In this document: positions 19,368 to 27,535 of the stretch, one piece after another
How the letters are laid out: each line of letters opens with the position of its first letter
Numbering within the stretch: position 1 is the first letter of the stretch
Assembly: GCA_965237485.1 (NCBI GenBank)
Contig: CBDEFQ010000010.1
Location: 310,001 to 374,000 of the forward strand
DNA from: JAAELZ01 sp965237485
GTDB taxonomy: Bacteria; Pseudomonadota; Gammaproteobacteria; Arenicellales; Poriferihabitantaceae
Direction: 5' to 3'
Length of the DNA: 64,000 bases
The notes under the pieces: model-generated
What the model was told of the DNA's origin: nothing
Database searches by the model: none
Seen by the model: only the letters and a program-made list of their open reading frames with translations
Position numbers and translations under genes: made by a program

Positions 19368-19859
19368 ATGCCGAAATATAGCGTAGAACGAAGAGAAGCT
19401 GTTTTATCTAAATTATTATCATCAAATAGTCAGTCCTTCGCAGAAATATCTAGAGAAGAAGGAATCAGTGTTCAAACCTTGTATGATTGGCGAAATAAAG
19501 CCAGACGATCAGGAGTTTTAATGCCTAATAGTGATTCATCTAATCAGTGGGATTGCCAAACTAAGTTCACCGTAGTTCTTGAAACTGCTGCGATGAATGA
19601 ACAAGAATTATCTGCGTATTGCCGAGAGAAAGGCCTATACCCTACTCAAATAACGCAATGGCGAGAAGCTTGTATTAATGGTGTTGATGAGGCTCTCATT
19701 AGCTCTAAAGTTGCGCGCGATGAAATACGTGCGTTAAAAAAAGACAAGAAGAAGCTAGAAACCCAGCTGCGCCGCAAAGATAAAGCCTTGGCTGAAACGG
19801 CCGCATTATTAGTATTACAAAAAAAGTTTCAGGCACTTTGGGAGGACGAGGAAGTATGA
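19368..19859 (+). CDS. IS3-family OrfA (DNA-binding subunit)
   Basis: 163 residues. The N-terminal helix-turn-helix reads FAEISREEGISVQTLYDWRNK, a second one lies near AYCREKGLYPTQITQWREA, and a C-terminal coiled coil is rich in Lys, Arg and Glu (ALKKDKKKLETQLRRKDKAL). It is longer than common IS3 OrfA proteins because of the duplicated HTH. Its TGA overlaps the orfB ATG (ATGA at 19856-19859), and an A7G run lies about 40 bases upstream. Either translational coupling or -1 frameshifting could link the two. Confidence 0.88.
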   Translation: MPKYSVERREAVLSKLLSSNSQSFAEISREEGISVQTLYDWRNKARRSGVLMPNSDSSNQWDCQTKFTVVLETAAMNEQELSAYCREKGLYPTQITQWREACINGVDEALISSKVARDEIRALKKDKKKLETQLRRKDKALAETAALLVLQKKFQALWEDEEV

Positions 19860-20906
19860 TTACGACTCAGACGCGCATTAAAGTAATCAATGATGTTAAT
19901 GAAGCAGTAGACGCAGGTTCAAAGCGTTCAAGTGCTTGTGAGTTGGTTGGCCTTGCCGAGTCTACGCTTAGACGTTGGAAGCCAAAAGGAGAAGATAGTA
20001 TCCGCAGTGATCAACGTCCTTTGGTAGAAAAGCCAGTACCTGGCAATAAACTAAGCGAGCAAGAGCAGCAACACATTTTATCGATATGTAATGAATCGGC
20101 ATACAATCATTTGCCGCCGTCGCAAATAGTACCGCAGTTGGCTGACAAAGGTATTTATGTGGCCAGCGAGTCTAGCTTTTATCGAGTTCTCAAGGCGCAT
20201 GGGCAATTGAAGCACCGCGGCCGCGCCAAACAAAAGCAGTCCCGAACACCCGATACTCATATAGCGCTAAAACCTAATGCTGTGTGGATGTGGGATATCA
20301 CCTATTTGGCGACGCGTACTATTGGCAAGCATTATTACCTGTACATGGTAGAAGACCTTTACAGTCGCTATGGCGTTCACTGGGAAGTACATCCTTGTTG
20401 AAAGCGGTGAATTAGGTGCGCAGTTGATGTCTCAGGCGGCTCTAAAAGTGGCCAGCTGCGATGGCATGCCCGTCTTACACAGTGATAATGGCAGCCCAAT
20501 GAAATCGTTCACAATGAGAGCGAAGTTAGAAGCATTAGGAATAAAGCCCTCTTACTCAAGGCCAAGAGTAAGCAATGACAACGCTTATATTGAATCCATG
20601 TTTAGAACGGTAAAGTATTGCCCTGCGTGGCCTTCTCAAGGCTTCGATAGCTTAGAGGCCGCCCGCCAATGGGTGGGTAAGTTTATGCAATGGTATAACG
20701 AAGAACATCGTCACAGTGCTATACGCTACGTTACACCTGGCCAGCGTTATCGCGGTGAAGATAGTGCCCTATTAGCAAAACGAGAAGTTGTTTATCAGGA
20801 AGCTAAAGCAGCAAAACCTAATCGGTGGTCTGGCCAAACCCGAAATTGGCGGCCTTGTGGTGCGGTTGCGCTGAACCCACAAAAAGAAGTATTATTGGCT
20901 GCGTAG
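19856..20906 (+). pseudogene. IS3-family OrfB transposase, frameshifted
   Basis: Integrase-fold DDE transposase. The readable order is an N-terminal helix-turn-helix (ACELVGLAESTLRRWKPKG), Asp in WMWDITYLATRT, Asp in VLHSDNGSPMKS and Glu in SNDNAYIESMFRTVKYCP. An extra T (CCTTGTTG instead of CCTGTTG) near 20393-20400 shifts the frame after HWEVHP, so this copy is dead in the core domain. The copy at 59615-60664 lacks the extra T and is intact. ATG at 19856 has GAGGAAG just upstream. Confidence 0.88.
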
Positions 20907-21795
20907 GAAAATGTGCAACTACCCTGAAAATTGCCGAAACCGATAAGCACAGATCAATGGTAGATGAGTCCAGCGAATACAGGGGATTCTTGAAACGAAA
21001 GTTATGCCCTGGCGTTTTGCTCTGACAGCGCTTGAGTAATTGAGAGAATAGCACTTCATAAAGGCTCGAAGGCTTGTTCTCATTGATGCGTGAAAGATTG
21101 GACCGCGTTAACACGGCACTACCAAGATGATACAAGCGGTGTGATTGAGCACTGACATTATCAACAATATCACGCAAGCTATGACGGCCAGTCAATTGAG
21201 CTATAGTCAGGCTCACGAACTGTGACCAACGAGACGCTCTGCGGAATGAACGCCCCGAATGATGTTGAATTGCGAGTGCCTCGAATTCATGTCTCGGAAC
21301 AATTTTGAGTATTTGATTTAGAACGGTATTACAATGTGACATGGTCTTATTTTCCTATTTGATTCAACGGTTTATCGCTAAACGTATTTTATCAAATTGA
21401 GAGAAAATCAGGCCTGTTTCTTTAGTGTTAACGGGACAGCAGTGAACTACATTCTAATTTCCAGTTATTTTACACGCCCATTAAAAATGCGATAATGTCC
21501 CGTTAAGACTCCCGCAGTTGTAACTTCTCAATAACCCGTGGCAGGTAAAATAAAACAAAATATTTCTTGACAGGGTTTTACGCTAAAAGGAAGGTAATTC
21601 AACGTGGTCGAGTGACTCGATTTAGGTTGAGTTCCAGGGTGGTTGTAGGCACCTTTACGCCAATAACAAAGATCGCTTAAGGACGTTTCAGGGGTGTCTT
21701 CTTAACGTTCGTTGTGGCGCAGTTCAGAAGGCAAAATTGGACTTTCAAAACCGATGGTACACTAAGGTCTATCCAGTTAACGGACGTTTAAGACC

Positions 21796-23576
21796 TTGAG
21801 TAAACTACCCTCTATTCCCGACATTCCTGAACAAGAACAAACCCCCGCAGTAAAAATGTTGCGGGTGCTAGTGGAGCAGCTGTTGGTGCGAGTTCAACAA
21901 CAGGACGAAGAAATAGCATTGCTTAAAGATGAAATCAATATCCTTAAGGGGCAGAAGAGGCGGCCTACTGTTAAGGGCGGTAATATGGATAAGAAAACAG
22001 AGCCAAAACGTTCATCTTCTAGCGACAAACCTAAGCAGCGAGCTGGGTCGAACAAGGCAAAGAAAACACCAAGGCTGTCAATTGACCTAAATCTGGTTAT
22101 TGAACCAGCGAAGTCCGTGCCCGAAGGTTCTCGCTTTAAAGGCTATCGGGATTTTGTAGTGCAAGATTTGCTTATCAAGGTTCATACCACCCGCTATCGT
22201 TTAGCGCATTGGGTAACGCCAGACAATAAAAAGCTCAAAGGCCAGTTACCGACATCCGTGGCAGGGCGACATTATGGGCCTCGTCTGGTCAGTTATATTC
22301 TCTATCAATATCATCATTGTCAAACCACGCAACCACTCTTGTTGGAACAGTTGCGAGAGTGGGGAATTGATATTTCTTCGGGACAAATTAACCCAATACT
22401 GATCAGCACTAAAGAGCCCTTTCATGCTGAGAAAGAGGCGTTGCTCTGAGCGCATCGTCTTACGTGACCGTGGACGATAGTGGTGCTCGCCATCAGGGCA
22501 AAAATGGCTATGTAACGCACATTGGCAATGACTTGTTTGCGTGGTTTAAAAGTACTCAATCAAAAAGTCGAATTAACTTCCTACCGCTATTAAGGGCTGG
22601 CAATACGGATTATCGTTTGAGTCAAAGTGCGTTGAATTATAGGCAACAACATGGATTGCCAAAGCAAGCCTTAGCCGCTGTAACTGAGCACCGGGAACGC
22701 CGTATTGCCAACGAGGATGACTGGCTTGAAATGCTCGATAGCCTGTTGATCATTAAGGCACGTCACCGACGTATCACCACCGAAGGGGCATTACTTGGTA
22801 GTATTTTGCATCATGGTCTGTGTGATGACATCGTTGTCGTCAGTGATGATGCAGGGCAATTTAACATTTTGGCTCATGCCTTGTGTTGGATACACACCGA
22901 GCGCTTAATCCATAAGTTGATACCGCTGAACGAGGGACACCGGCAGGGCATGGCTAAAATACGCGACCAAGTCTGGTGCTTTTATCGGGCGTTAAAAGAG
23001 TATAAAACCCAGCCTTGCGAGAACCAACGTAAAATACTTGAGCAGCGTTTCGATGAAATCTTCACTCAACAGACATGCTACCAAACATTAAACCTAGATA
23101 AATCAGTTAAACGCGGAAAAGACATGTAAGCAATTGAAGTGCGTAGTGAAATCAAAAAAGTCGCGGTCACCTTATTGGTGATAAGGTTTTTTTTGATTTT
23201 GCTAGGTGCATCAAGAGCTTGCATGGACTTTCGTGTTTTAACTGATTTATCTAGGTTAAATCAGACGCTCAAACGAATCCATGCGAATCAAGCAGAATTA
23301 CTGTTGGTGCTAGATCGACCAGATATTCCGTTACACACCAATGGCAGTGAAACAGACATTCGCGATTACGTGAAAAAACGAAAAGTGAGTGGCTCCACCC
23401 GCAGCGATGCTGGCCAGCAGTGTCGGGACACGTTTGCCAGTTTGAAAAAGACCTGCCGAAAACTGGATATATCGTTCTGGCACTACCTGACCCATCGACT
23501 TGGTATCGGTGAGCAACATATTGATCCTCTGCCAGATATCATTATGGAACGCGCCAGCTTTGCCACGGGTTATTGA
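21796..23576 (+). pseudogene. IS66-family transposase, deletion and MITE
   Basis: TnpC-like transposase beginning at a TTG (SKLPSIPDIPEQEQTPAVK), with an N-terminal coiled coil (LVRVQQQDEEIALLKDEIN), a core (SSYVTVDDSGARHQGKNGY; DDIVVVSDDAGQFNILAH) and a C-terminal domain (HTNGSETDIRDYVKKRKVSG with the last acidic residue). Compared with the copy at 36991-38295, ten bases are missing near 22440-22450, which creates the TGA at 22447-22449. A MITE splits the C-terminus at 23093. The downstream half is open from an ATG inside the MITE at 23139. Confidence 0.88.
23093..23255 (-). mobile_element. 163-bp MITE, copy 2 (in IS66)
   Basis: Same ends as copy 1, inverted orientation. The 5-bp duplication TTAAA lies at 23088-23092 and 23256-23260. 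Removing it restores ACATTAAATCAGACG, i.e. an uninterrupted TLNQTLK in the IS66 transposase. In this orientation the MITE introduces a stop (after KRGKDM) and an ATG that reopens the frame. Confidence 0.92.
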
Positions 23577-23584
23577 GAAGTTAC

Positions 23585-25373
23585 AGTTATCTTACCTAAC
23601 TGGCTGTTATTTAATAAAATATGGGTGATATTCATATCGTATTTAACCGCGGTTGTAAACTCGGCCAAATACTGTCCGAAGCCGCCGTCGCCGCTGATAG
23701 AGACTACTTGTCGTCCTTTTAATTCTTCTAAGTCCTGTGTAGCAGCCCATGCGCCCATTGCTGCGGAAAAGCCAAACCCGATTGAACCAAGATAGCCTGA
23801 CATCAGCACCGATTGCTGCTTGCATTCAAAATAACGACCGAAGGAATAGGTGTTGTTACCGACATCTACCGCAATGATGGCATCTTTAGGCACCAATTTA
23901 CTCAAAGAGGCAAAAATTGAAGCGGAATTAATACCCGTGCCGGTATTATCTGCACAACGACTTTGTTTTTCATCTCGCCAAATTTTCCAACGCTCCGCGA
24001 GCTCTGGACGTTGATCAACGGTTTCGTGGTTAGCCTTTAGTCGAGAAGTAAGCAGTTTGGCGGTGGTGCCTATTTCACCCAAAACAGGCAAACTGACCGC
24101 GTGAAATTTACCCAATGCCATTGGGTCAAAATCGACCTGAATAATGGGCCGTTTTTCCGTAATACCAGTGTGATTCGAAAATGAAGTGCCGAATACTAAA
24201 ATCAAATCACATTCATTCATAAACCAACTAGCAATGGGCGTGCCTGAACGGCCTAGTACGCCTGCCGCCAACGGGTGAGAATCCGATACTTGGCCTTTGG
24301 CCTTATAATGTAGTTAATGCAGGAGCATTTAGCTTTTGCGCAAACTCCATCACCTCCGGCATCGTATTCTTAGCACCGTAACCAACAATAATGATCGGTC
24401 TACGAAACTCATGAATCATCTCCATGGTTTGGTCTACTGATTCAGCGGCTGGGGTAATCTTTTGGTTACCCAACCGCCCAGCTGGAGAACCCACCTTAGT
24501 TCGTGCTGTAACGGGTAGTGTTTGAACGTCATCGGGAAATATTAGATGAGTCGGTTCGCGATTCACAATAGCATTCTTGCATGCTAAGCTCATTAACTCG
24601 CCGTGCTTACTGGTGTGCAAAACTGTTTGACTGAAGCCCGCGACAGCTTGAAAAGCTGATGCCAGATCAATATCTTGAAACGCGCCTGGCCCTAACACTT
24701 GCACATCCACCTGGCCTGTTAGGGCCAGTGCGGGAGCCCGATCAACCCTACAATCCCAAAGACCGGTTAGCAAATTGGTCGCACCCGGCCCAGCAATCGT
24801 TAAAGCGGCAGCTGGCTTTCCTGAAGCCTTGGCGTACCCCGAACAAGCGAATGCAGCAGCACCTTCGTGGCGTATTCCGTAAAAATTGAGTTCCCCTTTG
24901 ACTTGTTGCTTGCGCAATGCATCGGCTAAACCTAAGTTAGAGTGGCCTACCATGCCAAATACCGATTTTATGCCCCAATTGACCATGGTTTCGGCCATCA
25001 CATCTGAAATGGTTTCAGACTTTTCTTGTTCTTGCTCCAAGCCTAGATAAATGCCATCTTCGCGAATATCCAGCGGATACATATCCTGGCCAGAGTCCTC
25101 ATGGCCGCCTGGAGGTTTACCTGTCAGGGGGTCGAAATCCCAACCGCGCCAAGGACAACGTAGCCAGCATTGACCGTCATTTCCCTTTTCAATTGAGCCT
25201 TCTCCTAAGGGGCCTCCTTGGTGAGGACATTTGTTGTCCATAGCAGCGTACTCACCATCAATGTGGGTCAGTGCCATGGACTTATTACCTGCCGTCACTG
25301 TTTTCACTCGGCCATTTGGCAACTCATCTAGTGTTGCAACTTTATGCCATTCGTAGCTTATTTCTGAACTCAT
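23585..25373 (-). pseudogene. Rieske-ThDP fusion enzyme (acetolactate-synthase-like), decayed
   Basis: An N-terminal Rieske [2Fe-2S] domain (residues 1-115) is fused to a thiamine-diphosphate enzyme of the acetolactate synthase / sulfoacetaldehyde acetyltransferase superfamily. The ThDP part shows the catalytic Glu in YGIRHEGAAAFACSGYAK, GPGATNLLTGLWD, and the cofactor site GDGGFGQYLAEF...LLNNSQLGK. Three lesions are seen. Rieske ligands read C49-P-H51 and C73-P-W-R76, where His is expected at 76 (codon CGC at 25146-25148). An extra base near 24296-24303 shifts the frame after NAPALTTL. The 3' end is cut by IS66 right after LGKIT, losing roughly the last 60 residues. The substrate is unknown. 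Confidence 0.8.
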
Positions 25374-25560
25374 TTAATCCTCTGTTTTACAAATTATTGG
25401 GCCTGTTTCCGCTACTGTTAAAATGGGGTAATATTAGGCGCGGGATGTCGTTTGATGGTTTCGACTGAATTTTTAAAAAATAGTTCTTGTCACTAAGCAA
25501 TAGAGTGCAGTTATGCAACCTTCTATATTTATTTAATCATGTTATCAATTTTGTGAAGCG

Positions 25561-25772
25561 ATGGCGACTGGGGCTGATGAATTACTCGAGTCGGCGGAGT
25601 TTACGAATTTGATGGAGGCGGTTAAGGCCTATAGTAAAGCATTGGGAGCAACCGCCCGATTGCGATCATCTTGTGGCTGCAGTTTGAGCTCCGCGAATTA
25701 AGCGAGCATATTGCCGCATCGGGTGGATCAATTCAAATATACTGGTGCTTGGTAGGTGGCGCGGCGGGTTAA
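25561..25772 (+). pseudogene. Unidentified short coding remnant
   Basis: In the 464-bp gap upstream of the Rieske-ThDP gene, an ATG at 25561 opens a frame (MATGADELLESAEFTNLMEA). After an apparent shift near 25645-25655 it continues as IAIILWLQFELRELSEHIAA to a TAA at 25770-25772. The composition looks like real protein, with an amphipathic helix then a Gly-rich end, but I recognise no family. No clear ribosome site is present. The rest of the gap (25374-25560 and 25773-25837) shows nothing I can name. Confidence 0.3.
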
Positions 25773-25837
25773 CGAATGAAGAGTGGTCAAGGCTGGGCAG
25801 ATGGGAACGCTTGTGAACACCAAAAAGACTCTACGAA

Positions 25838-26782
25838 TCAGTCACTTTGATAGTACAAATTTTGTGGGTGATTCGCCTGTACGAAGAAATGCCAACGCTC
25901 AGCAATCAAACCTATGTACATCGTCACAAGCGCGAAAACCAAGACGGTAAATAAGGGTTGTTGAATTGAAAATAACAACAACACCCCCGGTACTAAAAAT
26001 ACTAGTACTAAGGACAGTAGTTTGGAAAATTTAACCGCAGATTGTGATTTACCGTGAAAAAAAGCTTTGGTATTAAATGAACCACCCATAAAGCCAACCG
26101 ATTGTTGCTTGATTTTATTGTGACGAATACCAATTGCAGTTTGGGTTGTCGACTTTGGTTTGATACGCTGATTACGCCACAGGCTAGCCAGTTTAAAAAT
26201 AAACGCTATAACTAATAGTAACAACGCTGTTGTGTTTATGTTTTTTATGGCAGCCACACCAAAGTAGCTAGCATGTGCTGTGGATAACACAAAGCCTGAC
26301 GAAAGCCCGAGTAATGTGAAGTTAATTACGGTTAGTGGTGAAGCCCATTCCTGTAAAAACTTAATACAAGCGTAAATCATAGCAGTACAAATAAATAGCC
26401 CTATGACCGCCGCAATTCCAACGCCACCCGCGAGCAAGGTTATATTCGATTGGCCAATATCACTGCCCGCATTGTAGTGCGTATAACCATAGACCGCGAC
26501 CATCATCATGGTAAAAGGCAAGGCAATCACTTCACGACTTAACCAAGATGTTCGCCACATGGCTGCTGCTCGCCAGGCGCGCTCAGGTCGCCCCAAATGA
26601 AAAAAAGAAGCCATTAATCCAGCAATCAAACAAGCCAACGAAAGCATTGCGCCACTTGTAAAATATTCCCTTTGGACAACGTTAACCCAACCGAATATTT
26701 CAGCGCAATACAATGCAACAAACAAACCTTGCCCCATACCGATCAAGGTTGTTAAAAAAATAACTGAAAATGCAGGTTTCAT
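25838..26782 (-). CDS. soeC: SoeC-like membrane anchor (DmsC family)
   Basis: 314-residue integral membrane subunit with about eight hydrophobic helices, of the DmsC family. It anchors the molybdenum enzyme to the inner membrane and passes electrons to quinone. It starts MKPAFSVIFLTTLIGMGQGL; FFHLGRPERAWRA and MWRTSWLSREVIALPF are typical of DmsC/SoeC proteins. It lies 8 bp after soeB and is the last gene of the soeABC operon. A polar insert around residues 205-250 is longer than in enteric DmsC. Intact. Confidence 0.85.
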   Translation of the reverse strand: MKPAFSVIFLTTLIGMGQGLFVALYCAEIFGWVNVVQREYFTSGAMLSLACLIAGLMASFFHLGRPERAWRAAAMWRTSWLSREVIALPFTMMMVAVYGYTHYNAGSDIGQSNITLLAGGVGIAAVIGLFICTAMIYACIKFLQEWASPLTVINFTLLGLSSGFVLSTAHASYFGVAAIKNINTTALLLLVIAFIFKLASLWRNQRIKPKSTTQTAIGIRHNKIKQQSVGFMGGSFNTKAFFHGKSQSAVKFSKLLSLVLVFLVPGVLLLFSIQQPLFTVLVFALVTMYIGLIAERWHFFVQANHPQNLYYQSD

Positions 26783-26790
26783 GTTTTGGA

Positions 26791-27522
26791 TTACCAGCTA
26801 GTAATGTCATCTAGGGTTTGTTCTTTAACCGGCCCGTGCGGACGATCCAATTCTTTCAACAAAGGATTGTCAGAACGAACCAATTCGTCTTCGTGGATTG
26901 TGATTTCGGTTTTTCTCCTCGGCAAATAGTGGTTCGCGGGTTTTGTTCCCCATTCGGGTTGTAGCTGGTAGCCTCCATTATTCCTGATTGCTTCTGACAC
27001 TATTGAATCTGGATCATGTACATCACCAAACAATCGAGCACTGGTCGGGCAAGCCAGTACGCATGCCGGCTTACGCTCCGACTCTGGCAAGTTCTCGTCG
27101 TAAATTCTATCCACACATAAGGTGCATTTGGTCATGACCTTACGCTCCGGATCTATTTCTCGCACGCCGTAAGGACATGCCCATGAACAATATTCACAAC
27201 CAATACACTTGTCATAATCGACTAAAACTATGCCATCTTCTTCACGCTTATAGCTCGCGCCTGTTGGGCAAACAGGAACACACGGAGGGTCTTCACAATG
27301 AAGACATGACTTTGGGAAATGGACTGTTTCGGTTTTAGGAAACTCCCCTACTTCAAATGTTTGCACGCGATTAAAAAAAGTGCCACTGGGGTCTTTACCG
27401 TAAGGCATCAAATCAGTCAGACTGCCAAAAACCCCCGACGTGTTCCATTCCTTACAACTGGTTACGCAAGCATGGCAACCGACACAAACATTTAAATCAA
27501 TCACTAATGCGAGTTGAGTCAT
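26791..27522 (-). CDS. soeB: SoeB-like iron-sulfur subunit (four [4Fe-4S])
   Basis: Electron-transfer subunit of a DMSO-reductase-family complex, 243 residues. Four cysteine sets can be read in order: CVGCHACVTSCKEW, CLHCEDPPCVPVCP, CIGCEYCSWACP and CTLCVDR followed by CVLACP. This gives a chain of four [4Fe-4S] clusters between the Mo subunit and the membrane anchor. The start is set at the ATG at 27522 (MTQLALVIDLNVCVGC), since an upstream ATG at 27561 would overlap soeA by 26 bp and add a non-family leader. No signal peptide, so it is cytoplasmic. Confidence 0.88.
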   Translation of the reverse strand: MTQLALVIDLNVCVGCHACVTSCKEWNTSGVFGSLTDLMPYGKDPSGTFFNRVQTFEVGEFPKTETVHFPKSCLHCEDPPCVPVCPTGASYKREEDGIVLVDYDKCIGCEYCSWACPYGVREIDPERKVMTKCTLCVDRIYDENLPESERKPACVLACPTSARLFGDVHDPDSIVSEAIRNNGGYQLQPEWGTKPANHYLPRRKTEITIHEDELVRSDNPLLKELDRPHGPVKEQTLDDITSW

Positions 27523-27535
27523 ATCAATATCTTTT

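Larger units (their letters stand above)
19308..20936 (+). mobile_element. IS3-family element, copy 1 (inside IS4)
   Basis: Ends are CCCCAGACGTCAGGGTAGTTGCACA at 19308 and the complement of CGGCAATTTTCAGGGTAGTTGCACA ending at 20936. Length is 1629 bp, one base more than the copy at 59067-60694 because of an extra T in orfB. No clean target duplication is seen around this copy. Confidence 0.85.
18575..21342 (-). pseudogene. IS4-family transposase interrupted by IS3
   Basis: The N-terminal part is at 21342-20937 (start MSHCNTVLNQILKIVPRHEF, through SLDSSTIDLCLSV with the first catalytic Asp). The C-terminal part is at 19307-18575 (FRSTKGAIKLHVGLNHDG, IVVIDRGYNDYAW with the second Asp, and YKARWQVELFFKWIKQNLK carrying the Y-R-E-K signature). 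The reading frame at the left junction borrows a few codons (MCNYPDVWG) from the IS3 end. Sequence at the split differs by several bases from the copy at 60812, so the insertion site in this copy is slightly altered. Confidence 0.9.
18555..21444 (-). mobile_element. IS4-family element, copy 1, split by IS3
   Basis: Ends CACTGCTGTCCCGTTAAC at 18555 and the complement ending at 21444. The 9-bp target duplication AACTACATT lies at 18546-18554 and 21445-21453. An IS3 element (19308-20936) sits inside its transposase gene. A nearly identical copy with an unbroken transposase gene is at 60792-62065. Confidence 0.92.
21520..23584 (+). mobile_element. IS66-family (single-gene, ISBst12-like) element, copy 1
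   Basis: Inverted ends GTAACTTCTCAATAACCCGTGGCA at 21520 and the complement ending at 23584. It carries one transposase gene and no tnpA/tnpB helper genes, as in the ISBst12 subgroup. It contains the 163-bp MITE at 23093. Its right end lies against the truncated Rieske-ThDP enzyme gene. The flanking 8 bases (CCGCAGTT and AGTTATCT) do not match, so a neighbouring deletion probably removed one duplication. Confidence 0.88.

Noticed and set aside
21520..23584. A target duplication around IS66 copy 1
   Set aside because: Only AGTT is shared; IS66 makes 8 bp, as copy 3 shows. The flanks are not a pair.
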